A DNA stretch of 64,000 nucleotides from Saccoglossus kowalevskii. Its lineage: Eukaryota; Hemichordata; Enteropneusta; Harrimaniidae. The stretch spans positions 56,284-120,283 of the forward strand of contig NW_003109103.1 in the NCBI RefSeq assembly GCF_000003605.2, read 5' to 3'. Below the pieces are notes generated by a model. That model was given only the letters and a program-made list of their open reading frames with translations, was not told where the DNA came from and ran no database searches. How positions within the stretch are numbered: the first letter of the stretch is position 1; each line of letters opens with the position of its first letter. A program made the position numbers and the translations under genes. Shown one piece after another: positions 11,350-24,256 of this stretch.

Positions 11350-13640
11350 TTATCTTTAAACAGGAATGTAACTTTTACAAGAGAAATGTAACATAACTTT
11401 TTTCAACTAATAATAAGAGTGATAAGACGTAGAGGACAATGTATATTCATTGCCTTGGACAGTTTTTTTTTACACTGTGTAATCAATGAATTCGTGTCTA
11501 TCATTCAGGCGTGTCTTCCCCGACTTCCGTTAGCCATTACGTAGCCATTTGAAAAAACGTGTCATGTTTTCTCCCGTGAATCTAATACACATATCGCCAT
11601 TGTACGTCTTAAGAAATAAATTGAACACAGCCTGAAGTGAGCCACATTTCGGAATAAAACAGTGTCGAGATACATAGAACCAAATCGTAATTTACACTGT
11701 TGATTAGAAAGTGTCGTTTCCTAATTGGCGTGTAATGGAAACTGATACAGGCAAAATTCAATACAGACTATATTGTGATACGGAGTCTGTCGATATTGCA
11801 CGACCCGTTGAAGAAAGATAGGTTTAATTTCAGCTATAGTATAACATACTTTCTATATTTGATATTAAACTGTGGTTCTATTCACTCGTAATTGAATAAT
11901 GAAGAAAATAATTCACTACAGTCAATCAATAAAAAATACGTTGATTGATTGAAAACACGGTACAATAATTTGTTTCTGACTTCAGGACACCTAATCATTC
12001 CATCTTTGCTAATATGTAAACAAATCATGATAATAGGCAAGAAAATAAAGAGCAAAGCAAACAATATTCCTAGTATTGTAGATACAGTGACGTCAAGTAG
12101 TCGTGGCGGATTTAACGCCGGCTCAAATACGGTAACAAAATTCAGTTTAGCATTCCAAACGAAAGTTTGCGGCAGATAACATCATATAGAAGGTGATCAA
12201 TACAAGTTCTGGTTGTAGCGAAGTTAATTCTTTCACTCATTTATACGAAAAACACGGTAACTGAACATGGATGATAACATCGACTAAACAAACCTTGATC
12301 CAACTCTACGTGTTTTAACTGACTGAAAAGCTCGCTAGACATATGTAACGGTCATTTAATGAATCCCTTGCATCTATCTGTCACACGTCAGCAATTTACC
12401 CAGGCTTGTATCTGAGATATATTTGAATCCTTTCGTATTCGCTGTTGTTCGTAAAAAAATGTTTAATACTCGACTTGATTCTGAAAGGAGGCCGAATAGC
12501 AGTCCTTTTCAGTGTTGCTGGCTCACACACTCAGGTATCTTTCTATATGTGAAATACATGCACATACAGGGTGGGTCTCTGCACTGTCTAATTAATCGTA
12601 CATGTCAGTATATGATTAAAACGAACAGAAAATCTTGACCTACTGCTGGCGGAAAATTTCATTAATCCTGGTTCAAAATGGCGGGGTTAGTGGCAATTTT
12701 GAAACTGACATGTAGGAGGTCACTGTCTTCATTAAATTGTATCCGCACATACTCGTACGCTTTTTATCAACTAAAATATTAAGTGTCAAAGTTCAAATAT
12801 CTGTAAACATTTCAACTTAGGAATTCTCTAGCTAATATTTATTATCAAAATCCATTAGGACTGCCATGTACTAACACGTGTTTCCAATGTGGAATATATA
12901 TTCATGTACAACATCAGACATTTACCTGATACGTGACATATTCAACTTTAAATAAATTTGCATTATCATTTTATCGTGATCGTTTTCCGTCGTTTTTCAT
13001 CGTGCTACGATTTCGTGTCATGTTTCAGTCAGTTGTCAGATGGTATCTGTTTAGGTCATATATTGATATAAAAATGAAAAGGTATAAACGTTTATTATCA
13101 TATTTCACATCAAATTATAATTTGGTGTAAATTCGGTTTTAAAAAAAAAACAGGACAATATATATGTATATATGAATCATCGTTCATTGCAGTATTTATA
13201 ATTCTCAAGTGTTTCGACCTCGGCACTTCACCCTTACAACTCAATGATGCGCATGCGCTGCAGTGATGACTTGGTCATCAATTTTATATAAATAAGAACA
13301 ATAGAAAAAGGTAACTGCCAATACAAGGCGAAAAATATTTGTTAGTTAATTGTATATCATACTATAAAACGATTACACTATGTAAACTGGGTCGTAACAT
13401 CGTAAATACAAAGAGTTCGCAGGTGTTTTTATCGTGGCTCCGGGGAAATATAGAAAGTCGTTCTATTTCCACAGTTCTGATACGTTAATGTGGAAATAAT
13501 TGTCGTTGAAAGGTTCATCCCTAGCTACATTTTATTCAATACATAAAACTGAACCATTTGCTAGGAGTCGCGAAGTACTAACGAGTCGGCAGGTGTTGAA
13601 CTCGTTGTTTTTGATGGAATATACAACAGTGGAGTACACG
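11350..13640. other. Possible LINE 3' tail, then unannotated DNA
   Basis: The first ~120 bases may be LINE 3' untranslated sequence ending in a T-rich run at 11465-11473. The remainder has several frames of 60-76 codons with no motif and no recognisable element. Confidence 0.4.
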
Positions 13641-13641
13641 A

Positions 13642-13649
13642 TGACGTCA
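13642..13649. promoter_or_regulatory. Perfect CRE palindrome TGACGTCA
   Basis: Full match to the CREB/ATF site. Other full matches in the window are at 35038-35045, 38523-38530 and 51460-51467. No promoter can be tied to it, so function is not shown. Confidence 0.25.
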
Positions 13650-16555
13650 TCGAGTACTGGCGGCTAACGGCTGAATTTCACATGAGTGGTAGGTGAAATG
13701 ATGATGCCAATTACACATGTAGAACACGCTGGGCAATTTAGAAATAAATTCTCGGCATGGATTTTGATAACCCCGTAAAGGATGCACGTTTTCTTAAATA
13801 GTTATCCCACAGTGTGTTTCATTCTTTCAAAACTTAACAATAAAAAAAAGCCTTCGGAATCGTTCTCCATTTATTTCTTGGGCTAGTAAGAATAAGACGA
13901 CGATAGTCCCGTTCCCATCGAAAGATTCATATATCAAAATGGTCGGAAACACATACAAATTAAATTCGCAACTGACAGTTCCAAAATTTTCAGTCGAAGT
14001 CTCAGAGGTGTCATAAGACACAAATTAATTCTTTCTCGTATTGCTCATTTTTTCTCTTTCAAATAAACAGGTCTTTGTGAGCAAAACTTAATACAAAAAA
14101 TCTGTTGGAACGGAGATTAATACGGACAATTTTAGACGGGATTTCGAGCTAGATCAATTCGCATCGTATTACGTGTGTATAATTATTTTTATTCCAAACT
14201 TATCGGATCATATGTTGCATTTAATCAAACCAATTGGTTCTTTTGAAGAGCGTCGTACATGACACCACTGTCACTGATACCAAAGCAAAACTAGTCGAGA
14301 AACCATTACTAAAATGAACGGATCATATTCACCATGTTGCGTTCCCATGTTTTAGTCGTTGCCGGTGGTTTCAATTGTTGTCGGGGTAAGAATGAGTGAG
14401 TCGGCCCCCTTTCATGTATCTATTCTTATTCGGTTGCTTTAAGGGGGAGAAATCGGTGCAGTAACTGTACACATCTGCTACTGAGCTGCATTGAAAGGCT
14501 ACTTCAAATATCGTGATATTGAGAAAGCTGTGTGACAGTGCAGACGATGCATTCTGTCTATTGAGTGGTAGACATTTTAGGGTGAACAAATTATCCACAG
14601 TGACGGCGGTACGCTTTGAGTGAAGCTTGTTGAAGCAGAATGGGCTCATTATTTTGAATGGAGGTACGAGCAACGTTGAACCTATCTATGTCTATTTTGC
14701 TAATCGGCGGGTAAGAGCAAAGAGATCGTCTGCCTAGAAATGGCCCAGATGTACCAATGTTGTTGGGGAGGAATATGCCTATTATGAGTCGGGCAGAAAC
14801 GCTTCATGCTTCGCTCAGTGGGGTTCGCAACAGCAGCAGGGCTATTATTCGTATTCCAAGCAAACCAACACGCACTAGATGACAGCCGTTGTCGGTACCC
14901 TGCCCGGAAAAAAATGTCCTCCTTTGAATCTGCAGCCTGTTCGATTACGCTCCAGCGGTCAATTGAGCGCGCCATGGTATGGATTTGGTGATGTGCCGGC
15001 ACATCAAAGGCAAATTAACTCGCCCTTGTTCGCTAAATCATTTTATGCTGATTGGTATGAGAAACATCCACCTATTGTCCTGCGTTGAAATTGACACTTT
15101 AATATGAAATTGCACATTAAGATTTACATAATTTTTTTTGACCGGCGTGTTAATGTTGTTTTCTTAGAATAAATCATGTATACTTTGTGAGATGAACTCG
15201 TTTTCTTTCGTACTAAAATATTACTTTAATTGAGAATGCCACGAAATACTGTTGACGCAAAAAACGTGTTTTTTTATATTTTTAAGTACAATTCAACCGT
15301 AATCTTATAATAAAAAAAGGTTCTATATTTGTTTCAATACACAATAGACATGGAACCATGTTCTTGTTATTGAGACGGCGGCAACGAACACGTGACTATG
15401 ATAACTAGCGAGGCAGGTTCTAAATTGCATTTTGAAGAGAGAAAAAACGCTATCATAATTGCTGCGACTATATTCAAATATTAAATTCTGGAGTTTTTGT
15501 AATAATACTCCATTCTAACTGTGATCCCATTGTTACTCAACGTGGCTGGCATAGAATTAATATAGTAGGCCACTTAATTAAAAGAGACCGATTGCGAATA
15601 TAATGTGAACAGCGTTGTTGGTATAATTCTAGAACCCGTTGAGCAAGAACAATTGCTTTGTTTTCGATCAAGATGTACACAGAGATCACCCGCTACAGTA
15701 AACACCAGCACAAAAATGTTACAGTGTATCAACAACTACAGCACGCACTCCAGGTTTACTGTATGTTAGTAAAACCTTGTATACAAGAAAAGAAGTATCG
15801 ATTCGCTTTCGCAAGATCGAAGTCGCTTTTTGTAATCGATTAATGACTATGAATACGTATCATTCGCAGCGAAGAATTCTAATATTTAAGTATTTTCGCC
15901 TGTAATTAGTTCAATGCTTATAAATGCACGACTGTGTCCACCGGCTTCGTTGAATTCTCCGCTTTCATTGGCGTCTGCAGTCCGTCAAATTTCCTGTCGT
16001 GACAGTGGGCAAACATATAAGTGAGATATTGAAAATGATATTAGCGTCGGTGATATACCCGACGTCAGCTTCCGTTGAGTCTTCGACAAAGGCCTGGGGT
16101 CTGACGGATTGTTATAAAGGCGCTGTGCGGGCACTCAGCTCATGGTATCGATCCTACTTTGATGGATTTGTTTAAATGGCGAAAAACGGTTCTAGATACT
16201 TTTGCAGAATTAACCCCTGGTCGTATGCCGTGCGAAAACAGAATATAAAGGGGAAAGGAGAATATAAAGGAATAATGATGTCTATATGTCCAAGCTGCGG
16301 AGAGCTGAAGTTCAACAATTCCAGATTTCTCATTTAATGCACTGTTTCCTATTTGGAATAGATATAACTGTCCCAAGATCGTCGATGATCTGCAATATAT
16401 CAAGAACAAAATGTTAACAGTTCAATTTAGCATTTAGGTGTTAAAAAGTAGGTGTAAGAACTGAAAGTAGGAAAATACGTTAATGACGTCGTTGTTCACA
16501 TAAATAAAACCGTCATGTAGTATACGTTTGTCCGAGTTGCCGCAAAACTGGACTC
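13650..16555. other. Unannotated stretch with a GC-richer part at 14330-15090
   Basis: Frames of ~100 codons on the minus strand (14371-14673 and 14700-15002) and shorter ones on the plus strand overlap. None shows a family motif. The GC-richer part could be an exon, a promoter region or an old repeat, but I cannot decide. The remainder holds nothing recognisable. Confidence 0.35.
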
Positions 16556-16700
16556 CAGTGGTGGCGGCACAGGGGGAGGGGGGTCGTCCCCTCGAAAAAA
16601 ATGTTGGGGGCGTCACCCATCAAAAATCAAACTGAAACCCGTTGTGTCAGTAAAATTAGCCCCTAAAATGCAGGAGATGGCGTTTCACAGGGTCTTTATT
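16556..16700 (+). mobile_element. Probable hAT-like transposon end (single end)
   Basis: It begins CAGTGGTGGCGG, fitting the CAGNG start of hAT terminal repeats. A G-rich run with TCGTCCCCTCGAAAAAAATG follows, then AAAATGCAGGAGATGGCG at about 16664, a pattern I recall from hAT terminal regions of other animals. No matching opposite end or 8-bp duplication was found nearby, so it is a fragment or a misidentified G-rich repeat. The right limit is arbitrary. Confidence 0.35.
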
Positions 16701-17966
16701 TAAACATTCTCAAGATGGGCATCTCGTCTATGATGTACTATAGTGCGAATGTCCAAGTTTATCAGTCTTATTATTGCAGGGAAATACAAGTGTATATTAA
16801 TTCGAGGAAACACTTGTTTCACGCCAAACTGAACACGATAATTTAAATATTAATTTCAGTGCGGTTAGTAAAAAAATCCAAGATAAATGGTTTGATTTTT
16901 GAAATATGCAAAAAATATAGAACACATTAACAGTACGTTGCCAGCGCGCATGCCCAGAACATGTATTTTAGTTGACCTGAAAGTCAGTCACGGCAGGAAC
17001 AATAGCTATCACCCCCGCGCAGTTTGTAAGCTATCCGGTAATAACTCCCTAGAGGGTACATTTTACCTCCATCTCCTGGTGTAGCCGTACTTGAACTGGT
17101 GAAGTGCCCGTGGTGTAAAACCTTTGCCTTTCTCTTCATTCCAATCTCGTGTATCATTACCAGTTTTCAAATGGGATTCATTTAATAACAACAGGCGTGG
17201 ACATCACTCACCGTAGTCTTACCAGTTGCCAACATGGTGTAAGTTTGTTTTTCTTCCTTGCTTCTTTCTATCTATCTTTCTTTAATTTTTCCTTCCCAAT
17301 GGATCGGTTAATATTCGCGTTTAGTACGTATATTGTTATATGCGGACTTATCTATTTAGTTTTGGTCAAGAATTCATAGTTGGTTAATGATATATCCCCT
17401 CAACATTACGCATGAGATGTTGGTGACTAATGACGTGAGTGTGTGGTACTACTTTCAATGGATGGATAGTCTCGTATTCACACTTTCTATAATATTGGTT
17501 TTACAAGCTGTCCACTCCATTGAGGCGCACAGTTGATTAAACTGTTGTATTGTGGCCGTGAAGCATGGAGAAACATCGTATGAGTTTAACAAATGTTTAC
17601 ATACCAATTGTATTATTATTTTTTTGAAGAAACACCCGTGCATGGAAATAATTGAATCACCCCCTCTCTCCTGCAACTGCCGGCCTCATGCAGCTCAAGT
17701 AGCTATATTTTCATCTCAAGTTCCGTTCATTGTTTGATGCAATTTACATGTGTTTATGTTGATCGTGTCGGTGATTTCGGGTTCCCTTGACAGCTATAAC
17801 TTTGTCTCCGTTCGCGCGGTAGCAGATGGCCGCGCCAGTCTTCGTATTTCTGCTTTATACTTGATTTGTATGTTGTGCTTTGTTGTAGCCCCCTATTCGC
17901 TCCTTCTCCCTCTCCGCGGCGCACTGGGACATAACAGCAAACTTATTTTCGTTTGTAACACACCTT
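16701..17966. other. Unannotated stretch
   Basis: Short frames on both strands have chance-like composition. Nothing recognisable is seen. Confidence 0.4.
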
Positions 17967-18143
17967 ATTGCGTACAGTGGCGGATCCAGCAAAATGTATT
18001 GGGGGGGGCAAGCTTCGCTTAAGATATACGGAGCGAAAATCGCAGAGAAGCTATGCGTAATCCAGATGATATGAATCGTCATGCGTTTGGGGGGGCATGG
18101 CCCCCTGGCCCCCCGGCCCCCTGGATCCGCCACTAATTGCGTA
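17967..18143. mobile_element. hAT-type MITE with perfect 8-bp target duplication
   Basis: The element proper is 17975-18135 (161 bp). Its 15-base ends are inverted repeats, CAGTGGCGGATCCAG at the left and CTGGATCCGCCACTA at the right, matching at all but the outermost base. It is flanked by two identical copies of ATTGCGTA (17967-17974 and 18136-18143). An 8-bp duplication together with CAGNG ends is the signature of the hAT superfamily. Just inside the ends lie long G and C runs that can pair. It has no transposase, so it would have been moved in trans. The intact duplication suggests a fairly recent insertion. Confidence 0.9.
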
Positions 18144-21100
18144 GTCTAATTTGCCAAGTAAATTGTTATCATCCGTTAAATTATTTGGCATTTCGCAATT
18201 AGCCGGGAATTGTGTGGACGTCTAAGAAAGTAGTCGTGAATCGCTGTTACATGCACACACGATAGTGATCCACATGGTAACCCCTCTGCCAACTAGTTCC
18301 ATAAAGCGACCACGTAAAGTGAAACTTACAGCGTCCTTGAGTACGTTCAACTGCGGTTCATTACAATTTGAAAGATCGAGTGATCATCCCGATACAAGTC
18401 GGCTTCTAGGCGGGCGTATTTCACATTTATCATTACAATAAGAAAGATGAATATTTCCATCAGTAATTGTCACTAAAATGTCAAATATCAAGGATATTAC
18501 CCAGTGATTAATTGCTTATGATGTACGGTCATAACATGTACGAGAATTGAAGGCGAAGTGCTAATTCATCTTCTGATGTATGATTTGAGCTGCACGTTGC
18601 GCACCGTGCGGATACTCGGGTTCCTTCCTTAAAGGAGTAGACAGAAAAAACAGAATAATGTTCCCAGTTGAAAAAGCTGTTTTTTATATCACCTTTAATT
18701 CTCTATAATTCTAGAAATACTAACGCGAATTAGTTGAAATTAGTCTAGTGTTCATATTTTTGTGTATATAATTATAATAATAGAGATTATAATGTTGCAA
18801 AGACAAAAAAGTAATTATTTTGCCTAAAAGGTAAAATAAATAAAAATGAAAATCGTTATTTTGACCACCAGTATGCTACTACGCTCTAAACTTTAAACCA
18901 ATTTGATGTTCAAAAAGTCACAAAAGTAGCTATGATGTCATACTTCACGCATAATCCTGCAATCGAGATGGTTGACAACATATACTGAAGAAAAGTTGAA
19001 TATCTAGAGAATGTAAAGTAATATAAACAAAAACTAAATTGTATCCTCTTACATTTGTGGAGCTTTTTCATATTAAACCCATTCGATCACAGTCCCAACC
19101 ACACGAGCCCGTAAGTCTGAAAAAACACGCTAGCTTCTTGCTTCTAATTGGCTGATACAAAAGAGGTTCGGTGACAAATTTATTGTACATGAGTTGTATG
19201 TAAACACTGTGATATCACCGGGGAATTAGATGAAATTGAAAAAGGAAAAACACTCGCACGTACGCACGCACGAGGACATGCGATTAAATGTTTGCATAAC
19301 ATACACAAATATAATGAATTGAAAGCATGCACGCATGCGCGTTACAGAAGCACACAAATAACTCGTATAATATTAAAGGAGACGGGTCCTATATTGTGTA
19401 TGCATATAAATATGAGTTGATATACCCGTACGAGTATAGTTCTATTTCCGTATTTATGAAATTAAAATGATAATTACCAGACCTTAATAATCTGAAACGA
19501 AATTGATACTATTCCCCCTGGCAACAATAATAAATAATTTCCATTCAAAGTCACTACGATAGAAAATTACCGGTGCTGCAGGCTGAAATATATACATGAT
19601 TACTCTACATTTTTCCCGGGAATTTTATATTGCATGTATAAGCAGCTCATGATGGCATGAAATGGGGTAGGGTATGTTTCAGTATAACTGCCATATAATA
19701 GACTGGCCCGGGATTGGTTGTAGTTAGATTGCCGACGGTGGACATCACGAGATTGATTGACAAGAAAACATGCCAAATATAAACAGTGATACTGTTGACA
19801 AAAAATCCATAAATAATACTGTATATATAACAGGCCGATAAAATAAATTGGATAAAGATACACAAAATAAATATGTACATACAAGTACGAATACTACGTC
19901 ATGACCACGTGCACATGAAGGGATTCTACCGAGAACATCAGGATGTTGTAACTAGGCGAGTGAATATATATAAAACGAGGTCTTTTAATTTCATTTTACA
20001 TTTACCCTAGGCCCAATGCTCCCACTTTTAGTTAGCCATTGTTATGAACCGTTGGCACCAATACCAGGGAGTCACTTGGATCTTTGTTTAATTTTGTAGA
20101 TTAGGTGGCGTAAAACATAGAACGGCTCCCGTGGGAATGTGAACTTAAGTAGGGCTTGATGAAAGGATAGATTACTGAACGTGTCATGAAATCACATTTA
20201 CCTAATTAACGCTAGCAAAGGTTGGGAATCCGGGTGAGTGGTTTCGGTGGCCTCCTTACCGGGAAACAATGGATATATGGAGTGTCAGTAAGGAATATGT
20301 ACTACTAGTAGTTGTCGAGGGCACCAAATAGTCCCCCCGGTGCATTAATGCAACCATACTCCAGATTCGTCAACGTTGTAACAACCCTGGCGGAAGATTC
20401 GCACCTGGATGTGATGCAACAGCGACGATATAATTTCCTTCCCTCTTGATGGTATCCGCTTTTACCTGGAGCAATTCCAACGATTCGATGATCCACAACA
20501 CTAAACGGTGGCCTCTGTCAAAACTGTCCGGAGTGAGTACAAGTTGATGAGATGCCAATTTCACGGTTCAGCGAAGTGCTATTCATCAATCAGGAAAACC
20601 GTTTAAGTGCTGTTATTAATCGCGGCAAATGGAGCATATTTTTTTTAAAAAGATATGATCTAATATGACTGAGCAATCATCGTGATGTCGGAACTCAATA
20701 CGTTTAGGTCATGACGTATAGTAGTTACGTTTTGATACCACTGCGGCGTAGCCTGAAATCTAAGCGTATCTTTGGTTACCAAGGGAGATAGTTTTACCTA
20801 CTCTTGTGCAATGCGTCTTTGTTTTATAATGAGGTAAGGTGTATCGGTATTTGTATGAGATAACTAATATGAGTTTTACGTCATCGGGCTCAGCCATTCC
20901 TGACAGACAAGTTGTGTTTCATCAATATTATCTTCCGACTCTGTTGTCTGAGTTGCGATTTTAATAGAGTTCCACTCGCGACTTTTTCATTTCCTGTCGC
21001 CCAATCTCAATTTCAGGAGACCTACTGATTCGTAATAACTCGGGCAATTTGAGTAGAAGATAGCCAAGAATGGGAAGGCCGTGACATAGTCGTTCGTGGC

Positions 21101-22690
21101 TCTGTTTATTCATTATTTGTTATTCAGGGCTGGTTCGTGAATGTGGTCAATATTCTATTAAGGTCATGGTTATTAGAAATGATTTAATCAAATGCGCCGC
21201 GCGAGTTCATGCATGTTAATATTAATCCGTCGTTGTCTCCGCGTCCTCTTCAGCTGATATATAGATATAAATGCGTTCTTCAATTGTAAAAGAAACAAAC
21301 AAAAAATACAGCAGGTATCCGTGGAGACATTAGAAGAGCCCTTAATAAAGGTCTGAGTTCAGTAAGGGTGAGGGAATATTCACCGAAGCAACTTGAAGGT
21401 TATCGTCTGCGTTGATTATCTGTGACTCAAACGCCAGTGCGTGTGTGCCCATGCGCGGTAGAACACAATAGCCTCTTATACGTCTAATGTATTGGTCTCC
21501 AATGCTGAAATCATCATTGACTCTTTATTCAAACAATGAAATGAATCCATCATTTACTTACCCTCTAATTGATAAAAGAAACAGTGCCGAATACCAAAAT
21601 ATGAACCTTTATTGACTATCAACGATACCCAATCACTCAATTGCGTCGGTTCTTCAGAAATCCACAGGAGTCTGATGATTTCATCTCCGCAACCATCCAC
21701 GTCGGCAAGATAAAGTAAAAACAAAATAAACAAATCCACGATCGTTTGCAAATCTACATTTACGTACACATTTATATTATTTTAATACAAAAGAAGTCAG
21801 CCAACCGAAGACAATCGCTACTAATTTCGTGAAAATGGTAGTCTTTCTTAATCCAGAGGTGACCAATAACTAGATAAATGTACATGTTTAACGCTATATT
21901 CCATGTAAATTCTGTCTTTAATGAAATTGGGTACTGATGTGATGTAACGGCAACTAGATTTATGAAAACACGATATGCGAAACTCTCAATGGTCCAGCTG
22001 TGTTGCTTTTCGAGGCCACTGTCCCTTTTTCAAACAATATATATATACGTATATATGTATATAATTATGTAGATAATACAACATTTATATATGTATAGGA
22101 ACAATAGGCTAAAGCTTCCGGACTATCAAGAAAAACGTATACGTTCGCCATCAGTCACTCAATCTAGCGTCGTGTATGCTGTCGGTAATAGATTTTTCAT
22201 CTATGCCTGTTTTATGCTTTTCAATTTACAGTGAATTCTCACGCACACATACACATCCAATACTCGTATAACTCGTAAAATGATCATTAATTTGTGGTTA
22301 TTTTATCGGTCACGCAGTAATCTGCAAATGCATCTCGCCTATCCCTACTTAACTCGTTTAACACTCAGTGAACAAAGTAGACTCTTATAGAATGAGTATT
22401 TCTAGGCGGAGCAGTTATTAAATTTAAGTTGCTTTATCTGCGGTAGATGCATCTCGCGCTTTAACCCCGTACCTAATTCCACGCAATTAACTTTAATGCA
22501 TTGCCACAAATCCATGACAAAAATCGATGAGTAAGATACGAATCCATCATCTTTTATTCTTGTCTCAGCGTCTTAATGTGTCGGGTGTTATGCCCTATTT
22601 GGTGGTGAAGACAGCGCGGTGATATTAACGCCAACCATACTACCTCCATGAAAGCCATCGTGTGCCGTAGCAGCTATACACGTCTATCAA
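18144..22690. other. Unannotated stretch
   Basis: No gene, RNA or element is recognised in 4.5 kb. Minor items are alternating purine-pyrimidine runs (CGCACGTACGCACGCACG near 19255 and a TATATATACGTATATATGTATATA-type patch near 22038). Minus-strand frames of 60-94 codons (19600-19884, 20305-20564, 21554-21769) have no motif. Confidence 0.4.
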
Positions 22691-22704
22691 CACACACACA
22701 CACA
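22691..22704. repeat. (CA)7 microsatellite
   Basis: Seven CA dinucleotides directly before the ~88-bp tandem repeat. Confidence 0.95.
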
Positions 22705-22716
22705 TATTTACATCGC

Positions 22717-22935
22717 GTAGTAGCAGATCTGCCATATATCAACATATAGTACGCGCTAATTTATTGGTCGGGATGGTGCCGGAAAATATTTACATATATA
22801 CCCTGTAGTAGCAGATCTGCCAAATTATCAACATATTGTACGCACCAATAGATTGGTTGAGCTGGTAATGTGACACTATCTCTATGACCATCAGGTAGTA
22901 ACAGATCTGCTTCATAAAATAGCCGATATTTCTGA
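22717..22935. repeat. Imperfect tandem repeat, ~88-90-bp unit, about 2.5 copies
   Basis: GTAGTAGCAGATCTGCC begins units at 22717, 22805 and (as GTAGTAACAGATCTGC) 22895, spacings of 88 and 90. The first two units also share ATCAACATAT.GTACGC and an ATTGGT-G-TGGT tail. The third is only partly preserved. Confidence 0.85.
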
Positions 22936-23154
22936 TATCCCATCATCCCATACAGTAAGTAACATTTAATTCAATAATACATATTTGTCGAGAAGCGCCC
23001 ATCGGGCTTTCATAACATGATCTTGAATGTGACTGTGTATGTTATAAAACATTGATGTCAAACTTTGTTATTTCCTTTGTCTTCGATGTATCGGTTTATT
23101 TCAGTTCTTTTTCTGAATTGAAAAAAAAATCTCTGAATTTCTTTAAACTGGACT
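22936..23154. other. Unannotated stretch
   Basis: A T-rich and A-rich patch lies near 23090-23130. Nothing else is recognised. Confidence 0.5.
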
Positions 23155-24256
23155 AAGTCAAGATGTGCGGAAAGGGATGATACTCGAACAGTGCAAAGAT
23201 CGTCAGGATCTTAACTCGAGCCTTCAGTAGTAAGACTACAATTGCGGGAGACCCATAAGGAAAAGTACTGACCATGGACGATGGACAACTAAATAGATTG
23301 GAACCTTCGAGATACTCAGATCTAACCCAGATTAAGAGGCGCCTAGGAAAAGGACAAGTTTCAACATTGAAATGAAACGAGGTTGTATAAAACAAAAAGA
23401 GATTGTTCAAACCATCAAGCAAAAGGGAACAAAGTATCTGGTGAAGATATAGTCACTGCTGGTATGCTGAAGACAGATGATATCATAGAGATATGCTCAA
23501 CAAAGTCTGGAAGAGAAAGTTCCAGAAGCATGTAAGAAAGGCATCATCGTAAAACTACCAATAAAGGTGACTAGTCTGGGTGTGGCAACTGGAGATGTTA
23601 TCAATACCAGAGGCAACTGTTTGCCAAATTATAATGCAATGGATGAGAAAAGATTCATGAGAGAAGCACGATTGAATGCGGACGAGGATATCACTGGAAT
23701 GGAACTTCTCGTTAATTTTGAAAAAAGAAATATTTGACAGCATCATCGCCCCTTCCTAGAGGATGATGACTTTGCAGATGACATTGCCTTACTTCCACAC
23801 AGCCAAAAGGACATTTAAGAAAAAACAGACCGGGTCAATAGAATTGCAACATATATAGGACTCAAGATCCACCCTAATAAAATTAAGATAAAGAACAAGG
23901 GTACAACAAAAATCTTTGTGCATGGAGTGGATTTAGAAGAAGTGCAGCATTTCAAATACCTCGGCAGCTACATGTCAGCTGACAGTAACATCAAGAATGA
24001 AATTACCACTAGAATTAGTGTCACGCTTTCAGTGGATTGTGGAAGAAATTAGCAGACGCACATGCATCAATACCATCAACTAGAAAAGAAGAAGAGCGGG
24101 GCCACTGGGCACTTGGCGGGCGATAGTGGAAGAAGAAATGGTAGAAATGGGCAAAACCTGGAGCGAAATCCAATGGATTGCTCTGGATTTTGATGGCTGG
24201 AGAATTTACGCTGGCGCCTTTTGCTCAAGAGGAACAATGAGGATTAACTAAGTCAA
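23155..24256 (+). mobile_element. RTE/Jockey-superfamily-like LINE fragment, reverse transcriptase remnant
   Basis: A heavily decayed, internally deleted piece of a second non-LTR element on the plus strand. In order I see a pre-RT stretch (VRILTRAFSSKTTIAGDP, then GKVLTMDDGQLNR near 23260) and the RT entry (NKVSGEDIVTAGMLK near 23440, then VPEACKKGIIVKLP). A gap follows where the middle RT motifs should be, then the catalytic DDDFADDIALL (FADD at 23771-23782), GLKIHPNK and HFKYLGSYMSADSNIKNEI (near 23950). The C-terminal TWRAIVEEEMVEMGKTWSEI...DGWRIYAGAFCSRG ends at a stop (24250-24252). Frame changes and stops separate these blocks. The C-terminal WR...MGKTW..I...GWR pattern is one I know from RTE/Jockey-like elements of marine invertebrates; the clade is not certain. 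The endonuclease is absent, as is common after 5' truncation. Confidence 0.9.
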
